A stretch of 64,000 bases of DNA from Methylomicrobium sp. wino1 (lineage in GTDB: Bacteria > Pseudomonadota > Gammaproteobacteria > Methylococcales > Methylomonadaceae), in assembly GCF_003932755.1 (NCBI RefSeq), contig NZ_CP024202.1, forward strand, positions 2,046,001-2,110,000, in the 5' to 3' direction. Under the pieces are notes generated by a model. That model was not told the DNA's origin. It did no database searches and saw nothing but the letters and a program-made list of their open reading frames with translations. Of the stretch, positions 55,501 to 62,942 are shown piece by piece (within the stretch, counting starts at the first letter, position 1; each line of letters begins with the position of its first letter). The translations under genes were made by a program, and so were the position numbers.

Positions 55501-56285
55501 CATTGCAATCGTTGCCAACGGCCGGAGACCGAAAAGACCGGTACGCTGTCGGCCAAATTGAGACGGGCTTCGTGATGAAAGCGAAAAGGCCCTTCGGCAT
55601 GACCCTTTAGCAAGAGTTCGTTTAGCGTGCCAATCGCGGTGATTTCGCCGCTAATCGCCGGTGTTTCCGGAAGATTCAATTGCCAAGTCAATTGCGCCGA
55701 TAACGGAAAATCTGCTTGCAGTTCGACTTCCGCGTGTCCGTAAATGACTGCCTTCGGCATTTCCAGCGCGAGGCCTTTCAGGCGCAACGTATTATCGATC
55801 AAGGCGGCGCGCAGACGAAAGCGGTCGATCATGATGTCTTGCTCGCCGCTTCGAAAACGCGTCGCTTGTAAGTCGATATCATCGATTAGGATAGCCAAAG
55901 GGATGTTCGGCATCGAAAAAGGCTCGTCATCGTCGGACTCGGGCGTCTCGCCCGTTATCTCGACCGATAAGACGTTCGCCGTAAGCTTGTCTATATGCAG
56001 CGTGCCGCCCAATAATGCCGAAGGCTTCCAGCCGAAAACGAATGTGTCCAGCGTGACTTGTTCGGTTTCGCTACGATAGACGAGTTTGTTCAGGGTTAGC
56101 TCGCCAAGCAGCGTGCCGTCGATGCGCTCGATTTCGGCATCGAGTTCGGTGACGCTTATCCCAGTCTGTATTAGCCAGCGGCTGCCGGGTTCAGTGCCGA
56201 GTATCGCCAACAGTGCGATCGGTAGACTAAACAGCACACCGATCAGCGTCAGCACGAGCGCCTTGAAAAAAGCTTTTGCGGTCAC
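52542..56285 (-). CDS. tamB: Translocation and assembly module subunit TamB
   Basis: Inner-membrane-anchored, periplasm-spanning AsmA-like bridge protein that works with TamA and moves phospholipid or barrel proteins to the outer membrane. 1247 residues: N-terminal transmembrane helix LVLTLIGVLFSLPIALLAIL, a long beta-rich groove with repeated DLSG..L.DYRIELN-type units, and the C-terminal DUF490 domain with DLTIAKGEFLFNGPVDNP, LAYLLTGRSL and LGFDQFEVEE, ending QSQRIDLKYRLEKD. Overlaps tamA stop by 4 bp. Confidence 0.93.
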   Translation of the reverse strand: MTAKAFFKALVLTLIGVLFSLPIALLAILGTEPGSRWLIQTGISVTELDAEIERIDGTLLGELTLNKLVYRSETEQVTLDTFVFGWKPSALLGGTLHIDKLTANVLSVEITGETPESDDDEPFSMPNIPLAILIDDIDLQATRFRSGEQDIMIDRFRLRAALIDNTLRLKGLALEMPKAVIYGHAEVELQADFPLSAQLTWQLNLPETPAISGEITAIGTLNELLLKGHAEGPFRFHHEARLNLADSVPVFSVSGRWQRLQWPLDGKADIASPKGEFKIDGNVDDYRIDLAAQLSAEQESFELQLAGYGDSDSLTLERLEMAPKQGHLTVAGRVVWSNEPISVDLTGDWKKLQWPLSGPPQVETEQGRFDLSGTLDDYRIELNTKLAMEQLPPFDLIFNGQGSTEAIDIHQLSLRPKQGRLDLKGQVSWRDAIDFALDLNAQRLDPGDFTPDISGSLNLQAAASGRFAEEQLTGILTIEKLHGTLFDSPIQGQGKLAFAEQRLTIDKLQLQSSANRLTVDGILAEARSNLDFSIDAPNLAAVWPGLSGSIKGSGTVRGNYLDPAVKAQLNANKLSYQDFRFSHLTLNLDYAEALGQRSQLDLVLQGLELDGQTIDELTLQGSGSLSAHRFDAKLISDIVQLQTELTGNFSKQRWLATLERLDIDPAQLKQWQLERPWPIRLDFAGDDLGVNLPQNCLVQADAAICLSADGSIERRLSATAELRNIDLATAKPWLPENLSLAGALNANANFLKRGERLTADAEAGVANGSLQLSRDGEKPLIFALSETRLKAQYGDERLDAELRIGLTGEDFISAQVKTAPLAATNAQSLTGNLQASIADLNLVDQLVQDIENLKGRITADLTLAGDTERPAISGLLQLSNAELDVPEIGIHPHNINLRLSGQPGQPEQLALSGRIDSGKGSLYLDGAFELNPETGFPAELSITGSEFEIARIPEAEISVSPRLTVKQSEAAIRVAGDVTVDNAELKLVELPETAIAPSADEIIIGREIIEKEKTVLNLQTDIGILLGEQVRFSGYGMATRLTGNLRYTSSPGTQRMLGRVAMKDARYKAYGQDLTIAKGEFLFNGPVDNPWLNFEATRKAIGEDVTAVLTVTGPAKSPQTKVSSRPPMPESDALAYLLTGRSLQRTGESQANMLAKAAINYGAGELSWLSNQLGFDQFEVEEAKSLEDTAVRLGKYINPDLYLGFSLGLFSNTYAVILEQKLTQHFSLQTRAGESQRIDLKYRLEKD

Positions 56286-58105
56286 AGCTGCGAACCTGCC
56301 GAGAAATGCACCTGAAACGACGAGCCGGATTCATGAAAAGGCACCGCGAAATCGATCCGCACCGGACCGACCGGCGATATCCAGCGCACGCCGAGTCCCG
56401 CGCCGATTTTTACGTCGATATCGCCGAAATCGTTATGCGCGTTGCCGCCGTCGACAAAGGCCGCGACGCCCCATTGATCGCCGATGAATTGTTCGTATTC
56501 GAGGCTCAACACGGACAGCATCTTGCCGCCGATCACCTGTCCGGCCGCATTGGTCGGACCGAGTTCCTTGTATTCGTAGCCTCGTATCGATTGCGCGCCG
56601 CCGGCATAATAACGGTATGTCGTCGGTAAATCGTCGAAATTACTGACCAGGCTTGCGCCGACATCGCCGCGCATGATGAAGCGCCCGGACCAAGGTACGC
56701 CGGTAATCAACCGCGCGCCGGCGCCGGCTTGCACGAAACTCAGCGACGAGACGACCGATTCGTGCGCGCCGGCCAGGGAGAAATTCAAGTGATAACCTTC
56801 GGTGGGTCGGATCGGCGAGTTACTGCGCGTATATTGCAGGCGAACGCCGGGTATCAATAACAAGGCGCTGCTATCGACATCGGCCGATTGGAACGATTCG
56901 TAAACGAGATCCAGGAAGCCGATTTGCTGCCAGCCGCTCGGAGCTATGCGTTGCCGTTGTGCCGATACTTTGAACATATTCGAAGTGAATGTATCCGGTT
57001 CTTCTCGTTTGAAGCCCGCGCCGAAACTGAAAAAGTCGCTGGTCGGCCGTTGTAGCGGAATGTTATAGCGGCTTTCCGCGGTCGACAGCACCGGCGACAG
57101 GTCTAGAGCCGCGTTGAAGGTGTGTCCGCGCTTATTTAGCCGCCGGTTGGTATAACCTAAGCTGAACAGCGGGCCGAAATTCGTGTCGTAACCGACGCCG
57201 ACTTCGTAACTGTGTTTTTTTTGAGGATACAGTGCGATGTCGACCGGCACTTTTAAATCGACCGCGTCGTCGATACGAGGCCGGATTTCTATAGTCCTGA
57301 AATAACCGCCTGCGGTTAGATTGTTGTAGGTGTCGGCCAGTTTTCGGCTCGAATAAGACTCGTCTTCTTCAAACGGGATAAAGCGTTGAACGAAGTCCGG
57401 ATTCAGAATGTCTTGATCAATCTTGACTTCGCCGAAGAAATAACGCTGTCCGGATACGAAATCGAGAATGATTTTGGCGCTGTTGCGTTCGGTATCGACT
57501 TTGATCGCGCTTTTCAGAAAGCGGGCGTCGAAATAGCCGCGTTCCTGGGCGAGCGATTGGAAACTGCTCTTGAACGATTCGTAGCGTCCATGGTGCAGAA
57601 TGTTGCCGGTCTTGATCGGATTTCCGGTGAGCAATTGCTTATACGCCGTATCGAACTCCGCTTCTCCCGAGACGCTTATGGCAAGTTCTTCGATGCGCAC
57701 CGGCGGGCCGCGGGTGATTTTGAATTCGGCGTGCCAGCAGTCTTCGTTAAAGTCCAGTTTTTTTTCGACGCGGGTGTGATAATAGCCTAGCGCCCGCATC
57801 GCTTCGTCGATTTCGGTGTCGGCTTGCGCGAACAAGCGATTAAGGCGCCATTGCGGTGCATCGCAGGCTTCCTTAGTTAGACTCAAGAAGGCGCGCACAT
57901 TGGCTTTTTGTCCGCTGCTGACGCCTGAAATGACGATGTCCGGCGTATCGGGCTCGAAAGCGTCGAACGGCAGCAGGCGGCGCAGCATGGCTTGAAAGCC
58001 GCTTTCGCTTTCAGGTGTCGTAGCGGCGATGCCGTTGCAAGAAACAAGCAACAATGCCGGGAGACAGAGGCTTTTTCGGCACTTGAAGATGCTTATACTT
58101 CGCAC
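56282..58105 (-). CDS. tamA: Translocation and assembly module subunit TamA (Omp85 family)
   Basis: 607 residues from a GTG at 58105, which opens a basic signal sequence (FKCRKSLCLPALLLVSCNGI). Three POTRA domains (about 60-280) precede the 16-stranded barrel, with SYEVGVGYDTNFGPLFSLGY, FSFGAGFKREEPD, and the lid-lock motif region RIDDAV; the end is FQVHFSAGSQL as in TamA. A longer frame to 58297 would run through a palindromic repeat (58135-58215) and lacks a signal peptide, so it is rejected. Coupled with tamB through ATGA. Confidence 0.9.
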   Translation of the reverse strand: MRSISIFKCRKSLCLPALLLVSCNGIAATTPESESGFQAMLRRLLPFDAFEPDTPDIVISGVSSGQKANVRAFLSLTKEACDAPQWRLNRLFAQADTEIDEAMRALGYYHTRVEKKLDFNEDCWHAEFKITRGPPVRIEELAISVSGEAEFDTAYKQLLTGNPIKTGNILHHGRYESFKSSFQSLAQERGYFDARFLKSAIKVDTERNSAKIILDFVSGQRYFFGEVKIDQDILNPDFVQRFIPFEEDESYSSRKLADTYNNLTAGGYFRTIEIRPRIDDAVDLKVPVDIALYPQKKHSYEVGVGYDTNFGPLFSLGYTNRRLNKRGHTFNAALDLSPVLSTAESRYNIPLQRPTSDFFSFGAGFKREEPDTFTSNMFKVSAQRQRIAPSGWQQIGFLDLVYESFQSADVDSSALLLIPGVRLQYTRSNSPIRPTEGYHLNFSLAGAHESVVSSLSFVQAGAGARLITGVPWSGRFIMRGDVGASLVSNFDDLPTTYRYYAGGAQSIRGYEYKELGPTNAAGQVIGGKMLSVLSLEYEQFIGDQWGVAAFVDGGNAHNDFGDIDVKIGAGLGVRWISPVGPVRIDFAVPFHESGSSFQVHFSAGSQL

Positions 58106-58134
58106 GGTCACATTTGCGGTTTTCTTACGCGCTC

Positions 58135-58215
58135 TTTTGTCCAGTAGCTGCGTTGCGAAAACAGTTACATAGCTTGCTATGCGCCTGTTTTCGCGCCTAG
58201 CTACCGAACAAAATA
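58135..58215. repeat. Long hairpin repeat upstream of tamA
   Basis: Arms of about 30 bp: TTTTGTCCAGTAGCTGCGTT ... CGAAAACAG with its imperfect complement CTGTTTTCGCGCCTAGCTAC, around ATAGC/GCTAT. Lies in the leader of tamA. Confidence 0.75.
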
Positions 58216-58304
58216 GCCTTGCCATAAAATCCGCAAACATGACCGCGCGAAGTATGTCATAAAAGTGAAGGCCAAAAATTTCGGCCCATGCTGTCAAGGA
58301 TTTA

Positions 58305-58706
58305 TTAATCGGACAACGGAAAGACTTCGATCGTCTCGGCGGGTTGGGGCGCCGGGTAAGACGGATAAGCGCTTTCTTGAGGCCGACCGGTTTGGTAAAG
58401 CCTTTCGCCTTCTTCGAGTAGTTTTTTGCCTTGTTCGATCATGTTTTGGCCATCTTTGACTTGAAGCTCGCCTTGCGCGACCAGTTTCTTGCCTTCGTTA
58501 ATCGTATCGCGGCCTTCGGCAATTCTTTTATTGCCGTCCTTGACCAGGCGGTTGCCTTCATTCCATTTAATGCCGGCTTCGATGAATGGACCGCCTTGTT
58601 TAATCATCAGATCGCCTTTGCTCGGTGCGGGAGTGTTGCAACCGGTCATTTGGGTAGCGAATACCGAAAATACCGGCAATAGGATCGATAATTTGGTTTT
58701 TGACAT
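58305..58706 (-). CDS. Lipoprotein with glycine heptad repeats
   Basis: 133 residues; signal ends in the lipobox TGC (Cys23). Residues 51-107 carry eight consecutive heptads each starting with Gly (G51, 58, 65, 72, 79, 86, 93, 100, 107) with Ile/Leu/Val at position 4-5: GNRLVKDGNKRIAEGR, GKKLVAQGELQVKDGQ, GKKLLEEGERLYQTG. It is probably a helical rod with Gly along one face. A Pro-rich tail follows. No family or function known to me; between tamA and the znuD-like gene. Confidence 0.75.
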   Translation of the reverse strand: MSKTKLSILLPVFSVFATQMTGCNTPAPSKGDLMIKQGGPFIEAGIKWNEGNRLVKDGNKRIAEGRDTINEGKKLVAQGELQVKDGQNMIEQGKKLLEEGERLYQTGRPQESAYPSYPAPQPAETIEVFPLSD

Positions 58707-58862
58707 GACTGGGCCTTTTGATTGGAAAAAACGAACCGGCATTATAACGTAATTAAGGAATTAGCGGGTTTAAGGAGGGTGATTGATTCGAAGGTGGGGG
58801 GATGATTCGAAAGCGTTTTTGGATTTGAGCCCGGATGGCGAAATAAAAATCTACTTGATGAT

Positions 58863-58881
58863 TGTTACAATATAACGTATC
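58863..58881. promoter_or_regulatory. Zur-like operator upstream of the znuD-like gene
   Basis: TGTTACAATATAACGTATC. This matches 18 of 19 bases of the reverse complement of 62898-62916 and has the GTTAnnnTATAAC form of gammaproteobacterial Zur boxes. It is 85 bp upstream of the ATG. Confidence 0.75.
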
Positions 58882-58965
58882 TTAATGTTTTTTTATTAAT
58901 CTGTTTGCTGCTTTGCAGAGAAAATTTCGAAACAATCGTGATAAATTGCCGGTCAGTCTGAGCTC

Positions 58966-61053
58966 ATGCACAAATCATCTATATTATTGTTGGTTCCTTT
59001 CGCTTCGGTGGGTCATGCCGCCGATGAAAACAAAGCTTCGAAATCCATTATGTTGGATAAAATCGTCGTCAGCTCACCATTGCCGCAATCGGCTTCCGAT
59101 ACCGCTTTGCCCGTGACTATTCTGAGCGGCGAAGAATTACGTCTGAAGGCGGGCAGCACGATCGGCGATACCTTGAAGAACGAGCCGGGCATTCATAGTC
59201 AATCCTTCGGTCCCGGTGTCGGACAACCGGTCATTCGCGGTCAATCCGGATCTCGGGCGCAAGTCCTGCAAAACGGCTTGGGCAGTCTCGATGCGGCCTC
59301 GATCAGTCCGGATCACGCGAACAGCACCGAGGGCTTTTGGGCCGAACGGATCGAGGTATTGAAAGGCCCCGCCACGCTACTTTACGGCGGCGGCGCGATT
59401 GGCGGCGTGGTCAATGTCATCGATAACCGTATACCCGATCGTGTGCCGGACAAATTGATCGAAGGCGCGGCCGAGCAGCGTTATAACTTCGTCAACGAAG
59501 GCAAGACCACGGCTTTCAAACTGGAAGGCGGCAAGGATTTCTTCGCATGGCATCTGGACGGCATGTTCCGCGAAAGCATCGATATGCAGATTCCCGGTTT
59601 GGCGGTCGACGAAGCTGCGGAAGCGCAAAGCCATGACGATGAAGAAGATACTTTCAATAGTCGGGGGCGTTTGTTGAATTCGAACACGCGAGCGCGCACA
59701 GGAACCGTAGGCTTTTCCTTTGTCGGCGATCCCGGGTTTATCGGATTTTCGATCAACCATCTCGACAACAATTACGGGGTGCCGCTCGGTGCGCATGCGC
59801 ATCATGAGGATGAGGGAGACGAAGATGCCATGCCTGAAAGCGTGCGTATCGATCTCAAGCAAACCCGCTACGATATGAAAGGCGAGATCAAGGACCCTGT
59901 GTGGTTTGCTGACAGTTTGCGGATTCGGCTGGGTTATAACGATTACCAGCATACCGAATTGGAAAACGGCGAAAAAGGTACGGTCTATACCAATACCGGA
60001 TTCGATAGCCGACTCGAATTGATTCAAAAACCTTGGTTGCTGTTCGATCACGGAGTGGTCGGCGTGCAAACCAAAAACAGCGAATTCGAAGCAAAGGGCG
60101 ATGAAGCGGTCGTGCCGCGCTCAAAGATCGACTCGTTCGGTTTTTTTACGATACAGGACATTCATGCAGGACCAATGACTTATGAATTCGGCGCACGCGT
60201 CGAGCAGCAATTCATCGATCCGGAAGGCCAAAAGCAAAGCTCGCATACGCCAGTCAGCGGTTCGGCATCGGCGCTCTGGCATTTTACCGATCAAGACTCG
60301 GTTCGATTGTCGTTTACCCATGCGCAGCGCGCGCCGGACGTACAGGAATTGTTTTCCAACGGTCCGCATTTAGCGACCAACAGTTTCGATATCGGGAATG
60401 CGGGACTTACGGTCGAGGCTGCGAATAATCTGGAATTGGGGCTGCATTTCGAGCGCGACTGGGTTCATGCCGACTTCAATTTGTATCATAACTGGGTCAA
60501 CAATTACATCGCGCAAATCAGGACCGGCGAGGTTTTCGACGAAGATCATGCCGAGATCGAGGATGAATGCGATCATGATCACGAGTGTTTGCCGGTTTTT
60601 CGGGCGCAACAGCGCGATGCGATCTTGAAAGGTTTCGAAGCGCAAGTGACCTTTCCGTTGCTGGAAACGCGTTACGGACATTTGGACAGTCAGTTTTTCG
60701 GCGATTACGTGCGCGGACAATTCACCGACGGCAGCGATATTCCCCGCATGCCGCCTTTACGTTACGGCATGCAACTTTCGTGGGAGCATACGGCTTGGGC
60801 CGCGAATGTGCGCATTACGCGCGCCGAAAGACAGGAAAACCCGGGCGACAACGAAACCGAAACCCCCAGTTATTGGCTTTTGAATAGTACCGCGAATTAC
60901 CGAGTGGATGCCGGAGACGAAACCGATGTATTGCTGTTTGTTAAAACCAGTAACCTACTGAATCAGGATATCCGTAATTCGGTGTCTTATCTGCGCAATA
61001 TCGCACCCGAAGCCGGGCGTGCCGTGGAGTTGGGTATTCGCGTCGTATTTTAG
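58966..61053 (+). CDS. TonB-dependent receptor, ZnuD-like zinc uptake
   Basis: 695 residues; signal peptide (MHKSSILLLVPFASVGHA), plug domain about 45-160 (TIGDTLKNEPGIHSQSFGPG, PVIRGQSGSRAQVLQNGLG, IEVLKGPATLLYGGGAIGGV), then the 22-strand barrel ending RAVELGIRVVF. His/Asp/Glu-rich loops near residues 276-290 (AHHEDEGDEDA) and 524-545 (DEDHAEIEDECDHDHEC) fit the zinc-binding loops of ZnuD. The Zur-like operator supports zinc as substrate. Other metals cannot be excluded. Confidence 0.88.
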   Translation: MHKSSILLLVPFASVGHAADENKASKSIMLDKIVVSSPLPQSASDTALPVTILSGEELRLKAGSTIGDTLKNEPGIHSQSFGPGVGQPVIRGQSGSRAQVLQNGLGSLDAASISPDHANSTEGFWAERIEVLKGPATLLYGGGAIGGVVNVIDNRIPDRVPDKLIEGAAEQRYNFVNEGKTTAFKLEGGKDFFAWHLDGMFRESIDMQIPGLAVDEAAEAQSHDDEEDTFNSRGRLLNSNTRARTGTVGFSFVGDPGFIGFSINHLDNNYGVPLGAHAHHEDEGDEDAMPESVRIDLKQTRYDMKGEIKDPVWFADSLRIRLGYNDYQHTELENGEKGTVYTNTGFDSRLELIQKPWLLFDHGVVGVQTKNSEFEAKGDEAVVPRSKIDSFGFFTIQDIHAGPMTYEFGARVEQQFIDPEGQKQSSHTPVSGSASALWHFTDQDSVRLSFTHAQRAPDVQELFSNGPHLATNSFDIGNAGLTVEAANNLELGLHFERDWVHADFNLYHNWVNNYIAQIRTGEVFDEDHAEIEDECDHDHECLPVFRAQQRDAILKGFEAQVTFPLLETRYGHLDSQFFGDYVRGQFTDGSDIPRMPPLRYGMQLSWEHTAWAANVRITRAERQENPGDNETETPSYWLLNSTANYRVDAGDETDVLLFVKTSNLLNQDIRNSVSYLRNIAPEAGRAVELGIRVVF

Positions 61054-61435
61054 ACGGTATGCCGAATACGCTTCGGATCTGGGTTCTAAACAAACTGCGC
61101 ACTTCTTCCTCGTTCCCACCGCTCCAGCGTGGGAATGTTACCGATTCTGTTTCGGTAGCGAAAGTATGGATCCCCACGGAGGATCGCTCGTCGTTATACA
61201 TAAATATCGGTACACTTGCTAAACAGAGGTCATCGTATACCTGGGAACGGTGTTGTTTGATAAATCTGCGGATATTGAACATTAGTGGCTTCGAAATCGC
61301 GATCTGGGGATCGCTCCCACAGAGCATCAGGCCCTCTCTTGTGGGAGCGACGCCTACGTCGCGACTATCGAAGCCGCTATCGCTCAAACACCAATAGCCT
61401 TTTCGGACGACACGGCAATCTAGCGCTCGGTCGCC
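61054..61435. repeat. Intergenic types D and E
   Basis: Type D at 61111-61195 (CGTTCCCACCGCTCCAGCGT ... CCCCACGGAGGATCG, then TCGTCGTTATACATAAATAT) and type E at 61288-61373 (TCGAAATCGCGATCTGGGGA ... GTGGGAGCGACGCCTACG). No gene. Confidence 0.7.
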
Positions 61436-61647
61436 AGCAATTCCCAATTTGGGGATCAAACAGGGTGTGGGATATGCTTGGCGAGGATGTCGGCAGCAGG
61501 GGCAGATTTTTGCTCCTGCAAAATCTGCATTCACGCCATCTTTGGCGCTTAGCTGCCGTCAAGCCCCCATGGATGGGTTCACGGCGTTCCTCGACAGGGA
61601 TACCCCACACCCTAAATCCAGTGAGAATGCTCAAACTGGGAATTGCT
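61436..61647. mobile_element. Family C element with 10-11 bp target duplication
   Basis: Inverted ends AGCAATTCCCAATTTGG and rc AGCAATTCCCAGTTTGAG. Flanks GCTCGGTCGCC (61425-61435) and GCTCGGTCGCT (61648-61658), 10 of 11 identical. Core on the minus strand ACGCCGTGAACCCATCC, ATGGGGGCTTGACGGCAGC. Same orientation as the 6884 copy. Confidence 0.85.
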
Positions 61648-61853
61648 GCTCGGTCGCTACGTTATACACAAGTAGGTATATCTATACTTGTGTATAACGG
61701 CGAGCGGAGAACTGTGGGAACCAGAAAAACGATAAAAACCCGCGAAGTATATAACTTTATCTAATTGACTTTAAGCGTTCTTGCGGTAAAAGTATCGGAT
61801 AGATCGAAACAATATGCCCGAGTTCTATTCGTGTATGCTAGCCGGGAGGAAAA
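61648..61853. other. Intergenic before the protease-like gene
   Basis: Contains the right target duplication and the motif GGTATATCTATACTTGTGTA (short palindromic part near 61675-61690). GGGAGGAAAA before 61854 is a good ribosome-binding site. Confidence 0.5.
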
Positions 61854-62543
61854 ATGAGCCGGATTCGAAGTGTCGGATTATTTTGGTTTTCAATCGGGCT
61901 TTTTTGCTTGTCTCAGGCTTGGGCGATAGAGCTCGACATGCAACTGTCGCTCAGCGTCGTCAAAGTGATTGCCCGAAATGCGGCCGGTAAAAGTTATATG
62001 GGGTCCGGCGTTATCATCGCTCCGGGCAGAGTCGCGACCAATTGTCATGTCACGCGGGATGCGGAGCAAATCGTCTTGTTTAAATCGGGTCATGCTTATC
62101 CGGTTTTAAAACAGGCTGCCCTGACGGAATTGAATGCCTGTATTCTCGAAACCGGTTCCATGCCTTTACCGGCTGCGCAACTGGCCTTATCCGAAGACAC
62201 CGCAGTCGGAATGCCGGTCTATATGTACGGATATCCTTTTGCCTTGGGAATGCGCTCCAGACCGACCTCGGTTGTTGCCTTTCATCCTTATCATGCCGGG
62301 CATGTGTTCGAAATCGATGCCGGTTTCATGCAAGGAGCCAGCGGCGGCGGAATTTTTAATGAAGCGGGCGAATTGGTCGGCTTGATGACGTTTATCGGAA
62401 AGGACGTTAAAGATTTCCATTTTTATGCGATTCCTGCCGAGTGGCTGGTCAAGGCGGCACAAGAGCCTTTTGTCGCGATCCATGCTTTCAAAGGACTTAG
62501 CTTTTGGGAGAGCGGCGCTTTCAAGCCGGAAACCGAGCACTGA
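61854..62543 (+). CDS. Trypsin-like serine protease homologue, secreted
   Basis: 229 residues; signal peptide ends near SQAWA. Trypsin-like S1 fold: GSGVIIAPGRVATNCHVT with the catalytic His, and QGASGGGIFNEAGELVGLM with the catalytic Ser. At the position of the catalytic Asp (usually DLALL) it has LNACIL, so Asp appears to be Asn. Activity is therefore uncertain. No PDZ domain. Preceded by GGGAGG. Confidence 0.8.
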   Translation: MSRIRSVGLFWFSIGLFCLSQAWAIELDMQLSLSVVKVIARNAAGKSYMGSGVIIAPGRVATNCHVTRDAEQIVLFKSGHAYPVLKQAALTELNACILETGSMPLPAAQLALSEDTAVGMPVYMYGYPFALGMRSRPTSVVAFHPYHAGHVFEIDAGFMQGASGGGIFNEAGELVGLMTFIGKDVKDFHFYAIPAEWLVKAAQEPFVAIHAFKGLSFWESGAFKPETEH

Positions 62544-62663
62544 TATCGTAATTATTTTCCCCCTATCGTTCCTACTCTCCAGCGCTTGCTGTTATACACA
62601 TCTCTTTGAGATACCCTGCTGGCCATCCAGCGCGATGGTCAAATCACGCAATCGCCGGAACTC

Positions 62664-62771
62664 TGTAGGGTACGCTGTGCGTACCATGGCGACCCCGCCA
62701 ATGTTAACCTAAGCCCTTTGGTTTGACTTGGGTAGGGTTTCGAACCTTAGGTACGCGCAGCGTACCCTACA
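62664..62771. repeat. 108-bp element with 22-bp inverted ends
   Basis: TGTAGGGTACGCTGTGCGTA CC at 62664-62685 and its complement (one mismatch) at 62750-62771. It splits a type D element (TTATACACA ... TTTATGTATAACGATGAGCG), as if inserted in it. Confidence 0.7.
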
Positions 62772-62897
62772 GTTTATGTATAACGATGAGCGCAGAGCGT
62801 GAGAGCGTGAATTGCCGGGGGCTGGATAGTTACCTGATATCAGCTATCGAAGCGCGAAAAGGGTGTAATAAAAAGGACGAAATTGCCATATCTTAGA

Positions 62898-62916
62898 GAT
62901 ATGTTATATTGTAACA
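62898..62916. promoter_or_regulatory. Zur-like operator upstream of the COG0523 gene
   Basis: GATATGTTATATTGTAACA, nearly the exact reverse complement of 58863-58881. It is 27 bp upstream of the ATG, so it would overlap the promoter. Confidence 0.78.
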
Positions 62917-62942
62917 AATTATTTAAAGTGAAGATTCTTTCA

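Noticed and set aside
58106-58297. N-terminal extension of TamA to 58297
   Set aside because: It runs through a long hairpin repeat and would place the signal peptide about 65 residues inside the protein.
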